Part shown: positions 24,998 to 36,686 of the stretch, piece by piece
How the letters are laid out: each line of letters starts with the position of its first letter
Position numbering within the stretch: position 1 is the first letter of the stretch
Assembly (NCBI GenBank): GCA_002686945.1
Contig: NYYZ01000011.1
Span: 56,141-120,140 of the forward strand
From: Planctomycetota bacterium
GTDB taxonomy: Bacteria; Planctomycetota; UBA1135; GCA-002686595
Direction of reading: 5' to 3'
DNA length: 64,000 nucleotides
The notes under the pieces: generated by a model
What the model saw: only the letters and a program-made list of their open reading frames with translations
What the model was told of the DNA's origin: nothing
Database searches by the model: none
Translations under genes and position numbers: made by a program

Positions 24998-25058
24998 TTC
25001 CCGCGGGCCAGAGCCCACTCAACCGGACCAACACAAACCTCCAACCAATCCTCAAAAT

Positions 25059-25592
25059 ATGATTGCCAGTCTTATACCGGTGGCGAGCGAAGGCGGCTTC
25101 AACCCGCTTGACGTCCAGGAAGGGACCTTCATCTGGACGCTTGTGATCTTTGCGATTGCGCTGCCATTCATGTGGAAGTTTGTTTTCGGTCCGATCACAA
25201 ATGCGCTCTATGCCCGCGATGTGCAGGCCAGCGAGGCAGCTCTGGCTGCGGAGAAGGCCCGTGAAGAGGCTGCGAAATCTGCGGCCAAAGTTGAGGTCGC
25301 CCTGGGCGACGCTCAAGCGGAGGCAGCCCGCCACCTGGCAACGGCCCGTGAAAGGGCAGAAGCCCGTGAGAACGACATTGTTGACAAGGCCAAGCGCGAA
25401 GCGACCGCCATGATCGACGGCGCGCGCACCCAGATTCAGGCTGAGCAGGAGAAGGCACTGGCGACAATTCGGGCCGAGGTAGTGGAGCTTTCCCTCGCGG
25501 CCGCATCCAAGGTCATCGGTCGCAGGGTGGACTCCGAAGACGATCGGCGTCTGGTCACTGACCTCGTCGCTGAGCAACAGGAGAACGTTTGA
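25059..25592 (+). CDS. atpF: F1Fo ATP synthase subunit b
   Basis: This 177-residue peripheral stalk subunit has one N-terminal membrane helix (FIWTLVIFAIALPFMWKFVFGP) followed by a long charged helix rich in Ala, Glu and Lys/Arg (AAEKAREEAAKSAAKVEVAL, REAEARENDIVDKAKREAT) and a C-terminal segment that contacts delta. Length and layout are normal. The 180-base leader contains a strong hairpin. Its stop overlaps the atpH TTG start. Confidence 0.93.
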   Translation: MIASLIPVASEGGFNPLDVQEGTFIWTLVIFAIALPFMWKFVFGPITNALYARDVQASEAALAAEKAREEAAKSAAKVEVALGDAQAEAARHLATARERAEARENDIVDKAKREATAMIDGARTQIQAEQEKALATIRAEVVELSLAAASKVIGRRVDSEDDRRLVTDLVAEQQENV

Positions 25593-26158
25593 GCCACACC
25601 GCTGTAGACCCCGTCACCGGCCGTTGGGTCGGCGCCCTCTGGAATCTTGCCGCTGGCAAGGGCGCAACGGATGTGGTCATGGATGATTTGGGGCGGCTGG
25701 CCCATGAATTCCGCAACCCTGCCGTGTGCGCCTTCATGCTTGGTGGCGCAGTCAGCATGGAGGATCGGCGTGCCAAGCTGCAATTCCTTGTGGACGGCTT
25801 CAACTCTTTGACCCAGCGTTTTGTGTGGCTCTGCCTTGATCGCGGTCGTTTGGAGATCCTGCCTATCGCCTTCAGTGCTTTCCGCGCCCGACGAATGCAA
25901 GAGGACGGGGTACTGGAGGGGGTGGTCGAAGCGCCTCGCCCCCTGGGCGAACATGATGTGCATGCGCTTGAAAATTCCCTTCATTCCCGTTTGGGCAAGA
26001 CTGTGCGTCTGGCTCAAGCCACTACCCCTGACCTGGTGGGAGGCGTGCGCGTCACCATCGGGGACAAAATGATCGATGCGTCGATTGCAGGCCGATTTGA
26101 TGGCCTGCGCCGGCGATTGCTTGAGGCACGACTACCATCGTCGGCGGCTACTGACTGA
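25589..26158 (+). CDS. atpH: F1Fo ATP synthase subunit delta
   Basis: This 189-residue subunit (OSCP homologue) links the b stalk to the top of F1. The C-terminal block GVRVTIGDKMIDASIAGRFDGLRRRL is the conserved delta signature, and helical N-terminal sequence precedes it. The TTG start shares bases with the atpF stop (TTGA) and has AGGAGAA immediately upstream. That ribosome site inside atpF makes TTG convincing and implies coupled translation. Confidence 0.9.
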   Translation: MSHTAVDPVTGRWVGALWNLAAGKGATDVVMDDLGRLAHEFRNPAVCAFMLGGAVSMEDRRAKLQFLVDGFNSLTQRFVWLCLDRGRLEILPIAFSAFRARRMQEDGVLEGVVEAPRPLGEHDVHALENSLHSRLGKTVRLAQATTPDLVGGVRVTIGDKMIDASIAGRFDGLRRRLLEARLPSSAATD

Positions 26159-26272
26159 CCGGGACCAACGGTGCTTGCCGCCGGTCCTGCTCCCCTGACT
26201 TCTTAGACGACTTTTTCAATGCTGGCCCGGCCACCCTGGCTGCGCCAGTGAACTCAACCTGCAACCAACCCG

Positions 26273-26289
26273 CCAGCATCCAATGCTGG
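26273..26289 (+). promoter_or_regulatory. hairpin before atpA
   Basis: CCAGCAT (26273-26279), loop CCA and ATGCTGG (26283-26289) form a 7-bp stem 28 bases before atpA. CAATGCTGGCC also occurs as a direct repeat near 26218, which could offer an alternative pairing. Confidence 0.4.
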
Positions 26290-26317
26290 CCAGCAACAAC
26301 CCACTAGGGACTAAACA

Positions 26318-27892
26318 ATGGATCTTCGACCCGCAGAAGTGACCTCGATCCTCGAAAAGGAAATTGAGAACTACGGTGGCGAAAGCCGCATGCAAAGCGT
26401 GGGCACGGTGCTCTCCGTCGGTGACGGTGTGGCACGTGTTTATGGCCTCGACGACTGCATGATGAACGAACTGCTTGAGTTCCCTGGTGGCGTGCGCGGC
26501 GTTGCGCTCTCCCTTGAGGAGGACAACGTTGGTTGCGTGCTGCTCGGAGATGCAGCAAAGGTTTCAGAAGGGGATACGGTCAAGGCCACCGGACGGATCA
26601 TCAGTGTGCCCACCGGGGATTCCCTTTTGGGCCGGGTGGTCAATGCTCTGGGCGACCCGGTTGACGGTAAGGGACCCCTGGCGGTAACCGAAGCCGACTA
26701 TCTGCCCATCGAGCAGCCCGCTCCCTCTGTTGTGGAGCGCGAGCCCGTCACCGAGCCCCTGCAGACTGGCATCAAGGCTGTAGACGGCATGATTCCCATC
26801 GGCCGCGGCCAGCGTGAGCTGATCATTGGTGACCGTCAGACCGGCAAGACCGCTCTGATCATCGACACCATCATTTCCCAGAAGTTCACTGGGGGGGGCG
26901 ACCCCTCGGACCCGAGCCAGGTGATCTGTATCTATGTGGCGGTGGCTCAAAAGCAGTCCACCATCAAGGATGTGGTCCAGCGCCTTGAGAAAGAGGGTGC
27001 CATGCAGTACAGCATCGTCGTGGCGGCACCCGCCATCGAAGAGGCTTCCATGCAGTATCTCGCCTGCTATGGCGGGTGCACCATGGGCGAGCGCTTCCGT
27101 GACGAAGGTCGCCATGTGGTGATCTTCTATGATGACCTCTATAAGCAGGCTCTGGCCTATCGTCAGGTGATGTTGCTCCTGCGCCGTCCTCCAGGACGCG
27201 AGGCGTTCCCCGGCGATGTGTTCAATCTGCACTCGCGCTTGCTGGAGCGTTCGGCCAAGCTGGCCAAGAACGCTCCTGAGATCAACCCACGCTACAAGAA
27301 GGGCGCTGGATCCTTGACCGCTTTGCCCGTTGTGGAAACGCAGGAAGGGGATGTGTCCGCATACATCCCCACAAATGTGATTTCGATCACTGACGGGCAG
27401 ATCTTCCTGGAAACCAACCTCTTCAACTCGGGCATCCGCCCTGCGGTGAATGCTGGCATCTCGGTCTCACGAGTGGGGGGCGCTGCCCAGATTCCTGCCA
27501 TGAAGAAGACCGCTGGTTCCCTGCGCCTGGACTTGGCCCAGTTCCGTGAATTGGCAGCCTTTGCCCAGTTCGGTTCTGATTTGGACAAAGCCACCCAGGA
27601 CAAGCTGACTCGTGGCGAGCGCCTGGTGGAATTGCTCAAACAGGGACAGTATAAGCCCCTGCCCGCTGTCGAGCAGGTGATGATGCTTTACTCCGGTACT
27701 TCTGGCGCCCTGGACACCTTCCCCAAGGAAGAGGTGGGCAACTTTGAGCAGGCTTTCCTGCAGCACATTCGGGACACCGCGCCTGAAATTGCTGACCAGA
27801 TCGTCAGCGCCAAGAAGGGCATCCCTGACGAGACCAAAGCCGCCCTCGATGGGCATATCGCCACGGTCAAGCAGACCCTCGGATTGAGCTGA
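26318..27892 (+). CDS. atpA: F1Fo ATP synthase subunit alpha
   Basis: This 524-residue non-catalytic nucleotide-binding subunit of F1 carries the P-loop GDRQTGKT at 171-178. Other family landmarks are [76 protein letters not shown] and [30 protein letters not shown] has the arginine-finger region. Length is slightly above the usual 500-515. It follows atpH after a 159-base gap with a hairpin. Confidence 0.97.
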   Translation: MDLRPAEVTSILEKEIENYGGESRMQSVGTVLSVGDGVARVYGLDDCMMNELLEFPGGVRGVALSLEEDNVGCVLLGDAAKVSEGDTVKATGRIISVPTGDSLLGRVVNALGDPVDGKGPLAVTEADYLPIEQPAPSVVEREPVTEPLQTGIKAVDGMIPIGRGQRELIIGDRQTGKTALIIDTIISQKFTGGGDPSDPSQVICIYVAVAQKQSTIKDVVQRLEKEGAMQYSIVVAAPAIEEASMQYLACYGGCTMGERFRDEGRHVVIFYDDLYKQALAYRQVMLLLRRPPGREAFPGDVFNLHSRLLERSAKLAKNAPEINPRYKKGAGSLTALPVVETQEGDVSAYIPTNVISITDGQIFLETNLFNSGIRPAVNAGISVSRVGGAAQIPAMKKTAGSLRLDLAQFRELAAFAQFGSDLDKATQDKLTRGERLVELLKQGQYKPLPAVEQVMMLYSGTSGALDTFPKEEVGNFEQAFLQHIRDTAPEIADQIVSAKKGIPDETKAALDGHIATVKQTLGLS

Positions 27893-27929
27893 GTCCCCTC
27901 CATTAGCACTTACACCCCAAGAGCACCCC

Positions 27930-30313
<2,384 letters not shown>

Positions 30314-30334
30314 GTTCAGGAGCAGGTGAAAATC

Positions 30335-30754
30335 ATGGCCGACGCCATCAGTTTACGAGTCATTACTCCCGACAGCATTCTTATTGATGCTCCTGCTGAC
30401 AGTGTGCGCTTCCCGGGGTTGGACGGTTCCATCGGTGTGCTGCCCCGCCATGCACATATGGTTGCGGCCCTGGATGCGGGGCCACTTTCCTGGGATGGCC
30501 CCGATGGCAAAGGAGAGATGTTTGTGGCGGGCGGGTTTGCTGAGGTGCGAGCCAATACCCTGCGTGTAGTGACACAATCCGGAGAGTTGGTCAGTGATAT
30601 TGACGTGGAGCGCGCTGAGGCCTCCGCTGAGCGCGCCCGCGAGCGCCTGCGGGTCGGCGGAACTGCCTCCAAGGCTGGCGAATTGGATTCTCTGCGCGCC
30701 CAGGCGGCCTTGCGACGCGCACTTCAACGCATGCGAATGGCGCAGAGACGCTGA
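30335..30754 (+). CDS. atpC: F1Fo ATP synthase subunit epsilon
   Basis: This 139-residue rotor/regulatory subunit has the N-terminal beta-sandwich (LRVITPDSILIDAPADSVRFPGLDG, GVLPRHAHMVAALDAG) followed by two C-terminal helices (AEASAERARERLR, LDSLRAQAALRRALQRMRMA). ATG 30335 has AGGTGA five bases upstream. A GTG at 30326 would add three residues. The stop is two bases before aspS, so aspS is probably co-transcribed. Confidence 0.92.
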   Translation: MADAISLRVITPDSILIDAPADSVRFPGLDGSIGVLPRHAHMVAALDAGPLSWDGPDGKGEMFVAGGFAEVRANTLRVVTQSGELVSDIDVERAEASAERARERLRVGGTASKAGELDSLRAQAALRRALQRMRMAQRR

Positions 30755-30756
30755 TC

Positions 30757-32556
30757 ATGGCGGTCGACTGGCGTCGAACGCATCGCTGCGGCGAACTGCG
30801 TGAAGAGCATGTGGGTCAGGAGGTGACCCTCAACGGCTGGGTCGCCAAACGCCGCAATCTGGGTGGTATCTACTTCATTGATGTGCGTGATATCCAGGGC
30901 CTGACCCAGGTGATTCTGGATGGATCCGAGGCCTGGGAAGGGGCGGCAAGTGCCGAGCACCTTTCTCCGGAGGACGTGATCAGCGTAAGCGGCAAAGTGG
31001 TCATGCGCGAGCAGCCAAATCCTGAACTGCCCACGGGCAAGATCGAGATTGCCGTACAGCGTATCCACAAATTGGCCTCTTCGGAGTTGCCGCCCTTCGA
31101 GATTCAGCGCGACCTTGACACCAAGATCGATCTCCGCCTGCGCTATCGTTTCCTCGATCTGCGACGACCGGACATGCAGGAGAAGCTCATGCATCGTTCC
31201 CGCTTTGTGGCGGCCATGCGCAACGCTTTTCTCAAGCGCGAGTTCATTGAAATCGAGACCCCGATCCTGACCAAGGCCACCCCTGAGGGAGCGCGGGATT
31301 ACCTGGTACCAAGCCGAGTTCACCCGGGCAAGTTCTATGCTCTGCCCCAGTCTCCCCAGATCTTCAAGCAGATCCTGATGGTTTCTGGAATGGATCGCTA
31401 CTTCCAGGTGGCGCGTTGCTTCCGTGACGAGGACTTGCGTGCGGATCGTCAGCCCGAATTCACTCAACTCGACATGGAGATGGCCTTTGTGGAAGAGGAG
31501 GATGTCTTCATGGTCTGGGAGGAGGTCTTGCGCGATACCTTCAAAGACGCCATGGGTGTGGATCTGCAGGAAAAATTCCCCTCCATGACCTGGGCTGAAG
31601 CCATGGAGCGCTTTGGCTGCGACAAGCCCGATACGCGTTTTGGCTGTGAATTGCGCTGCCTGTCCGATTGGGTTCCCCAGTCCGGCTTTGAGGTGTTTGC
31701 CAAAGTGCTGGCTGGCGGAGGCCGGGTGATGGGTATCGCTATTCCCAAGGGTGGCGCCAAGGTCAGCCGCGGAGCGCTCAAGAAGCTTGAGAAGTTCGCC
31801 AAGGATCTGGGTGCAGGCGGCCTCGCCTGGTGGAAACCCGCGGAGTCCGGTGGGGCGGCGGGTCCCATGGCTCGCTTCTGCCAGGAGGATAGCGGCGCTT
31901 CTCTATTGAGCATCCTGGAAGCTGGCGAAGAGGATCTGGTGTTGTTCTGCGGTGGAGACGAAGCTCTGGTCTGGCGAGTGCTCGGCGAACTTCGCTTGCG
32001 CCTGGCCAAGGACCTGGACCTGATTCCCAAGGGCCTTTGGAACTTCCTCTGGGTGACAGCCTTCCCCCTGCTGGAGTGGGATGCGGAGATGGAACGCTGG
32101 TCCTCTTCCCATCACCCCTTCACAGCACCGGACGATTGGGAAATGACCGGCGACCCTGCCAAGTTGCTCAGCCGCGCCTACGATCTGGTGCTCAATGGTT
32201 GGGAACTGGGCTCCGGTTCGATCCGCATCCACCGATCGGACACGCAGGCCAAGCTATTCAAACTGCTGGGAATCGGACCTGAGGAGCAGCGCACCAAATT
32301 CGGCTTTCTGCTCGATGCGCTCACTTATGGAGCTCCCCCTCACGCGGGCCTGGCTGTGGGGCTGGACCGGCTTGTGGCTCTGACCCTGGGGATGGATTCG
32401 ATTCGCGATGTAGTCGCTTTTCCCAAGACGACCACTGCTGCCGATGCAATGTGCGAGGCCCCCTCGGTGCTTGAAGCCACCCTCTTGAGGGAGGTTCACA
32501 TTCGCTGTGAGGTCCCCGAGCCCACTACGGAAACGGACTCCAAATCGGTCTCCTGA
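30757..32556 (+). CDS. aspS: aspartyl-tRNA synthetase, bacterial type
   Basis: This 599-residue class IIb synthetase charges tRNA-Asp. The N-terminal OB fold (VTLNGWVAKRRNLGGIYFIDVRD) binds the anticodon. The catalytic core includes motif 2 (FRDEDLRADRQPEFTQLDMEM) and motif 3 (GLAVGLDRLVALTLG). Between them the bacterial-specific GAD insertion spans about residues 290-420, including VMGIAIPKGGAKVSRGALKKLE. Length is typical. It follows atpC after two bases, an uncommon pairing that would tie its expression to ATP synthase. Discriminating or non-discriminating specificity cannot be decided here. Confidence 0.97.
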   Translation: MAVDWRRTHRCGELREEHVGQEVTLNGWVAKRRNLGGIYFIDVRDIQGLTQVILDGSEAWEGAASAEHLSPEDVISVSGKVVMREQPNPELPTGKIEIAVQRIHKLASSELPPFEIQRDLDTKIDLRLRYRFLDLRRPDMQEKLMHRSRFVAAMRNAFLKREFIEIETPILTKATPEGARDYLVPSRVHPGKFYALPQSPQIFKQILMVSGMDRYFQVARCFRDEDLRADRQPEFTQLDMEMAFVEEEDVFMVWEEVLRDTFKDAMGVDLQEKFPSMTWAEAMERFGCDKPDTRFGCELRCLSDWVPQSGFEVFAKVLAGGGRVMGIAIPKGGAKVSRGALKKLEKFAKDLGAGGLAWWKPAESGGAAGPMARFCQEDSGASLLSILEAGEEDLVLFCGGDEALVWRVLGELRLRLAKDLDLIPKGLWNFLWVTAFPLLEWDAEMERWSSSHHPFTAPDDWEMTGDPAKLLSRAYDLVLNGWELGSGSIRIHRSDTQAKLFKLLGIGPEEQRTKFGFLLDALTYGAPPHAGLAVGLDRLVALTLGMDSIRDVVAFPKTTTAADAMCEAPSVLEATLLREVHIRCEVPEPTTETDSKSVS

Positions 32557-32621
32557 TGAGTGCTCGTCTCGTTCATACGTATCCGCAGTCGGTCCCCTGC
32601 CGATCGCTTTTCTCCGATTGG

Positions 32622-32651
32622 TTGGCACCAAGCGACCGATCTGGCTATCCT
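32622..32651 (+). promoter_or_regulatory. candidate infC promoter
   Basis: TTGGCA (32622-32627) and TATCCT (32646-32651) are 18 bases apart and 65 bases before the infC GTG. The -10 matches a hexamer recurring in this window. Confidence 0.45.
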
Positions 32652-32715
32652 ACCCCTGCTGAATTTGTGCTCTGAGCCCTTCGCCTGAGTACAGCGACCC
32701 AAACCAAGACCATTC

Positions 32716-33426
32716 GTGCCGAGAAGATCACGCCGCCGACCTAGGCCCGCCCCGGGCCCCTCATTTCGCCGCAACAACCGGATTCGGGTTTCCGAAGTGC
32801 GGCTCATCGATGAAGAAGGAGAGCAGGTAGGGGTGGTGCCCACGGATGAAGCCCGCAGACGCGCCAAGGACGCGGGGCTGGACCTGGTGGAGGTGGCTCC
32901 CGAGGCGCGCCCACCGGTTTGCAAGATTCTCGACTACGGGCGCTTCAAGTACGAAGTGCAGAAGAAGGAGAAGCGAAGCAAGTCCAGCAGCAGCGCTTCG
33001 ACCCTGAAGGAGCTGCGGGTACGACCGGCCATCAGTCCCCATGACCTGGGCTATCGTCTGAAGGACGGTCGCAGGTTCCTGGAGGCGGGGCACAAGGTGC
33101 TGGTGGTCTGCATGTTCCGTGGGCGTCAGATGGCGCACCCCGAACACGGGCACGATGTGATGAGAAGGGTGGCAGAGGAACTCGGGGATATCGCCCGGGT
33201 TGAGACTGCCGCCAAATTGATGGGGCGGCGCATGTCCATGTTGTTGGCGCCCACTTCCGCCGCCAAGCGGGGTTCGTCCAAGTCCAATAGGCCTCCGAAG
33301 GAGAAAAACGCCCCTCAGGCGGCAGCCCCAGCCAAGCCCGATCCTCCCCAGGAGACGGGTCCCAGCGAGGCTCCCGTCTCTCAGTCCGAGACTGAAACGG
33401 CGCCAGAGACTGGTTCGGATTCCTGA
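32716..33426 (+). CDS. infC: translation initiation factor IF-3 with an acidic/Pro-rich C-terminal tail
   Basis: The protein has 236 residues. The N-domain has NNRIRVSEVRLIDEEGEQVG and LDLVEVAPEARPPVCKILDYGRFKYE. The C-domain has KELRVRPAISPHDLGYRLKDGRRFLEAGHKVLV and the GRQMAHPEHG motif. After about residue 180 comes a non-conserved tail rich in Pro, Ala, Ser and Glu, making the protein about 55 residues longer than E. coli IF-3 (180). The start is GTG 32716 rather than the ATT/ATC often used by infC. The usual rpmI-rplT partners lie 3 kb downstream, beyond an inserted metalloprotease gene. Confidence 0.95.
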   Translation: MPRRSRRRPRPAPGPSFRRNNRIRVSEVRLIDEEGEQVGVVPTDEARRRAKDAGLDLVEVAPEARPPVCKILDYGRFKYEVQKKEKRSKSSSSASTLKELRVRPAISPHDLGYRLKDGRRFLEAGHKVLVVCMFRGRQMAHPEHGHDVMRRVAEELGDIARVETAAKLMGRRMSMLLAPTSAAKRGSSKSNRPPKEKNAPQAAAPAKPDPPQETGPSEAPVSQSETETAPETGSDS

Positions 33427-33593
33427 GGATGGCCTTGAAGGAGCGTTTCCTGGGCTCCAGGAGACTCCATTGGCCCTTCGCTTGGAGGTGTCGGTGATCG
33501 CGTTGGTCGTTCTATGAACCGAGGCGGACTGGCTCGCCCCGAGGCACTTGGGAGCCGATTGAGGTCCAGCCACCTCGAATCCTGGTGGTCGGA

Positions 33594-33599
33594 TAGAAT
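33594..33599 (+). promoter_or_regulatory. putative -10 element for the metalloprotease
   Basis: TAGAAT lies 78 bases before the gene, with an inverted repeat CCACC/GGTGG immediately upstream (33570-33588). It suggests the protease gene has its own promoter inside the infC-rpmI interval. Confidence 0.3.
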
Positions 33600-33676
33600 T
33601 ATGAGGGATCCTCAAGGGGAGGTCATGCGTCCAAAGCATGATGTTTCCGTTTACACGTTCAACCCCAAGATCATCC

Positions 33677-36139
33677 ATGCGACTCCTGATTCCCGGCCTG
33701 CTTCTATCCACCATTTCCTTGACTGCCGCTGTCAGCGCGCAGGACGTGGTGACCTTCCCCTTTGACGCCCTCGGGGGGACTCCCCTGGTGCCCGGAACCA
33801 CCGAGTATCAGCCCGATGCCCGGGATCTTTGGGGGCTTGTGGCTTCCAGTGACCTGATCATGCGCGATGTGCCCCTGCCCGGTTATAGCAGTGTGGAACT
33901 GGTTCTGGAAAGAATCGAGGCAGACTACACTCGCTGGGGCATCCAGGTAGATGGGGTTCCGAGCCCCTATGACTCCTTCAACCAGACGATCTGGAAAGGC
34001 ACCGTGAGCGGGGATTCCACTTCGGAAGTGTCCCTGATCTTGTCTTCCTATGGTTGCTATGGCTGGATCGCCACTGGCGGCGAGGTCTATCACCTGCTGC
34101 CGTTCCTGCAGCCTGGACTTGATTGGGACTCGAGTTCCATGCGAATCGTGTCTGAGACGATCATGCGTGTCACTGGTACCCCCAAGGGCGCTTTCTGTCT
34201 GGCAGACACCAGTCGACCGATTGGCCAGCCTGGTCCACCGACCTATAACAACCCCGTGGGCCAAACCCTGGAGTGCAAGCAGTCTGTGGAGACTGACTTC
34301 CAGTTCTACAACCAATGGGGCAACCTGGCAGCGGCTCAGAACTATCTGACCGCGTTGTTGGGGGCTATCAGCGATCGCTACGCCACCCAGATCAATGTGG
34401 TTATCACATATCCCTATGTGCAGTTTTATACCAACAGCAATGATCCCTGGACCTCACAAGGTGGCGGCCCCGGGGCAACCTTGACTGAGTTCCGCAACGC
34501 CTGGGCGGGGAACATTCCTGCTGGCGGACATCTGGGACACTTTGTCAGCGGCGTGAACGGCGGTGGTGTGGCCTATCTGGATGTGCTTTGTAGTCAGAAC
34601 TGGGGCTTCGGCGTCAGCTTCGGAGTGGACGGTGGCGTGAACTTCCCGGTGAGCCAAGGCAACAACACATGGGACTTTGTTGTCATTGCCCATGAGACCG
34701 GGCACAACTTTGGTACTCCTCATACCCATGATTTCTGTCCCACGCCTTTGGACCGTTGCGCTCCCAGTGCCTACTTCGGCAGTTGCCAGAGCAGCCAGCA
34801 GTGCACCAATCAGGGCACGGTCATGAGCTACTGCCACTTGTGCAGTGGGGGCATGAACAACATCACCACCTTCTTCCATGCCCAGGTTGAGACCCTGATG
34901 CGCAACGAGGCGGAGAATTCCTGTATCCCGGTCTGCAACGGCTGCGGTGGCGGAGGAGGCTGCAACGATGACAGCCACGAGCCCAATGGCAACTGCGCCG
35001 AAGCGGTCACTCGCGGCGTTGGCACGACTACTGGTCTTGTGGTAGATGGATCGGATCGAGACTTCTGGCACGTGGATGTGCCTGCGGGCTCCACCCTGAC
35101 TATCGACCTGACGTTCACCCACTCCAATGGGAACATCAACACCTTCCTCTACGATAACTGCTTCGGTAATGCCGGTAGTGGAACATCGACCAATAACAAC
35201 GAGCAGGTAGTTTGGACAAACACGGCCAACAATACTGTCCCGATCTATGTGGACGTGTTCCTGGCTTCGGGTACGGGCTGTAACCAGTACGAACTGGGAG
35301 TTGGTATTGCGTCGGATCCCTGCAACCAGCCAGATGACGCCTATGAGGACAACGACAATTGTGGCCAAGCGGCGGCCCTGGCCAACGGGGTTGAATTGAG
35401 CATGTTCGTTTCCATGACGGACGCGGACTACTTCAGCTTCTGTGTGGCTGATGGCGGGACCTTCAATCTGGACCTGTTCTTCGACACCAACACCGCGGAC
35501 ATCGATGCCTATCTCTACACGGCTGCCGGTTGTAATGGGCTTCCTGTGGCTCAGGCCAGTACTACCAGCAACAACGAGAGCCTGAGTTGGACCAACTCCA
35601 CTGGCAGCGATGCGGAAATGATCCTCAAGGTCGAGGTCTGGAGTCTGAGTGTTGGTATCTGCAACGACTATGTCATGCAGACCACCGGAATCGGCGGCAA
35701 TTGCGGCGGAGGCCCTGGGGCCATTGGCAGTCGCTACTGTGATCCGGCGGTTGGCAACTCCTCTGGTCTCCCAGGGCGCATCGACGCCGTTGGGGAACTG
35801 GATGTACTTGCTAATGATCTGACTCTGACGGCAAGTCAATTGCCTACGAACCAGTTCGGTTACTTCCTGGCGTCCATGACACCGGCGGCGATCTCAGGTC
35901 CTGGCGGCTCCATGGGAGTCCTTTGTGTAGGTGGCAGTATTGCCCGATTTGTTACCCAGCTGGGCAACACCGGTGCCTCTGGTCAACTGCAGGCGGCGAT
36001 TGATTTGACCATGGTGCCTGCAAACCCCATGCATTCGGTTGCACCTGGCGAGACCTGGAATTTCACCTGTTGGTTCCGGGATGTATTGCTGGTTCAGACA
36101 TCCAACTTCACCGACGGGGTCAGGATTACCTTCCAGTAG
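33677..36139 (+). CDS. secreted metzincin metalloprotease with two PPC-like domains and a planctomycete C-terminal module
   Basis: The protein has 820 residues. ATG 33677 opens a signal peptide (MRLLIPGLLLSTISLTAAVSA). A propeptide-like region precedes a reprolysin/M12B-like catalytic domain with HETGHNFGTPH, a full HExxHxxGxxH zinc site (His339, His343, His349; catalytic Glu340), and a Met-turn in GTVMSYCH. Two Cys-containing beta-domains follow (SHEPNGNCAEAVTRGVGTTT; AYEDNDNCGQAAALANGVEL), resembling pre-peptidase C-terminal domains. The last 130 residues (GSRYCDPAVGNSSGLPG to SNFTDGVRITFQ) form a module I recall from many planctomycete secreted proteins. It separates infC from rpmI-rplT. 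Substrate unknown. Confidence 0.88.
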   Translation: MRLLIPGLLLSTISLTAAVSAQDVVTFPFDALGGTPLVPGTTEYQPDARDLWGLVASSDLIMRDVPLPGYSSVELVLERIEADYTRWGIQVDGVPSPYDSFNQTIWKGTVSGDSTSEVSLILSSYGCYGWIATGGEVYHLLPFLQPGLDWDSSSMRIVSETIMRVTGTPKGAFCLADTSRPIGQPGPPTYNNPVGQTLECKQSVETDFQFYNQWGNLAAAQNYLTALLGAISDRYATQINVVITYPYVQFYTNSNDPWTSQGGGPGATLTEFRNAWAGNIPAGGHLGHFVSGVNGGGVAYLDVLCSQNWGFGVSFGVDGGVNFPVSQGNNTWDFVVIAHETGHNFGTPHTHDFCPTPLDRCAPSAYFGSCQSSQQCTNQGTVMSYCHLCSGGMNNITTFFHAQVETLMRNEAENSCIPVCNGCGGGGGCNDDSHEPNGNCAEAVTRGVGTTTGLVVDGSDRDFWHVDVPAGSTLTIDLTFTHSNGNINTFLYDNCFGNAGSGTSTNNNEQVVWTNTANNTVPIYVDVFLASGTGCNQYELGVGIASDPCNQPDDAYEDNDNCGQAAALANGVELSMFVSMTDADYFSFCVADGGTFNLDLFFDTNTADIDAYLYTAAGCNGLPVAQASTTSNNESLSWTNSTGSDAEMILKVEVWSLSVGICNDYVMQTTGIGGNCGGGPGAIGSRYCDPAVGNSSGLPGRIDAVGELDVLANDLTLTASQLPTNQFGYFLASMTPAAISGPGGSMGVLCVGGSIARFVTQLGNTGASGQLQAAIDLTMVPANPMHSVAPGETWNFTCWFRDVLLVQTSNFTDGVRITFQ

Positions 36140-36487
36140 GCTGAACCCGAAACGGGCTGCGAAGCGATCGCCTTGGGCGGTTTCTTCTGGCAGCTCACCG
36201 GCACCCTCACCTGTGATTCGCAAGGATCGGTGGTGGGGGTGCCTGTATTGAGGGCGCGGTCATCCCCTCCTGGGAGGGGCCGAGCCGCCTGATTCTGCAC
36301 CCGAGCCGGGGCTGTGTCGGGTGCACTGCTTTGCAAGGGAGAGAAAGGCGAGGGCCTGGCCTTGCAGAGGGGGCCCCAATCGTTATCCTCTTGGGCTCCA
36401 AGCCCGGCTCGCCGGGCCCCTGCAAGCGGCGGCATGCCAGCGAACAGGGTTTCGTCATTGGCCTATCCGGCCCCACGAGGACGTCCC
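36140..36487 (+). other. 348-base leader/intergenic region before rpmI
   Basis: No gene is supported here. It contains several GC hairpins, the clearest being GCCCGG CTCG CCGGGC at 36402-36417, and a promoter candidate at 36362-36389. In many bacteria the rpmI-rplT leader is bound by L20 for autoregulation. The structured segment 36390-36480 is in the right place for that, but I cannot show an L20 site. Confidence 0.4.
36362..36389 (+). promoter_or_regulatory. candidate rpmI-rplT promoter
   Basis: TTGCAG (36362-36367) and TATCCT (36384-36389) are 16 bases apart, about 100 bases before rpmI. It would allow the ribosomal-protein pair to be transcribed apart from infC. Confidence 0.4.
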
Positions 36488-36685
36488 ATGCCCAAAATGA
36501 AATCAAAAGGAGCCGTCAAGAAGCGGTTCCGTCGGACCAAGTCCGGCAAGCTCAAGTCGAACCGCCCACATCGCGGGCACATGCACGCCATTCGCAGCGC
36601 GGGAGCCAAGCGTGCCAAACGCAAGGCGATCATCACGGGTGGCACCTGGGCAAAGTTGCTGCAACGCATGATGGGGGGACGCTGA
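36488..36685 (+). CDS. rpmI: 50S ribosomal protein L35
   Basis: This 65-residue, very basic protein reads MPKMKSKGAVKKRFRRTKSG at the N-terminus, the L35 signature, followed by NRPHRGHMHA. Length matches the family. The open frame extends upstream to 36314, but ATG 36488 gives the conserved start. It is one base from rplT. Confidence 0.96.
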   Translation: MPKMKSKGAVKKRFRRTKSGKLKSNRPHRGHMHAIRSAGAKRAKRKAIITGGTWAKLLQRMMGGR

Positions 36686-36686
36686 G

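Noticed and set aside
32700..32716. ATT as the infC start codon
   Set aside because: An ATT is present at 32712 but is out of frame with infC; GTG 32716 is in frame and close to the conserved start.
34454..35839. 461-codon minus-strand frame
   Set aside because: It is antisense to the metzincin, which has a signal peptide and complete zinc motif.
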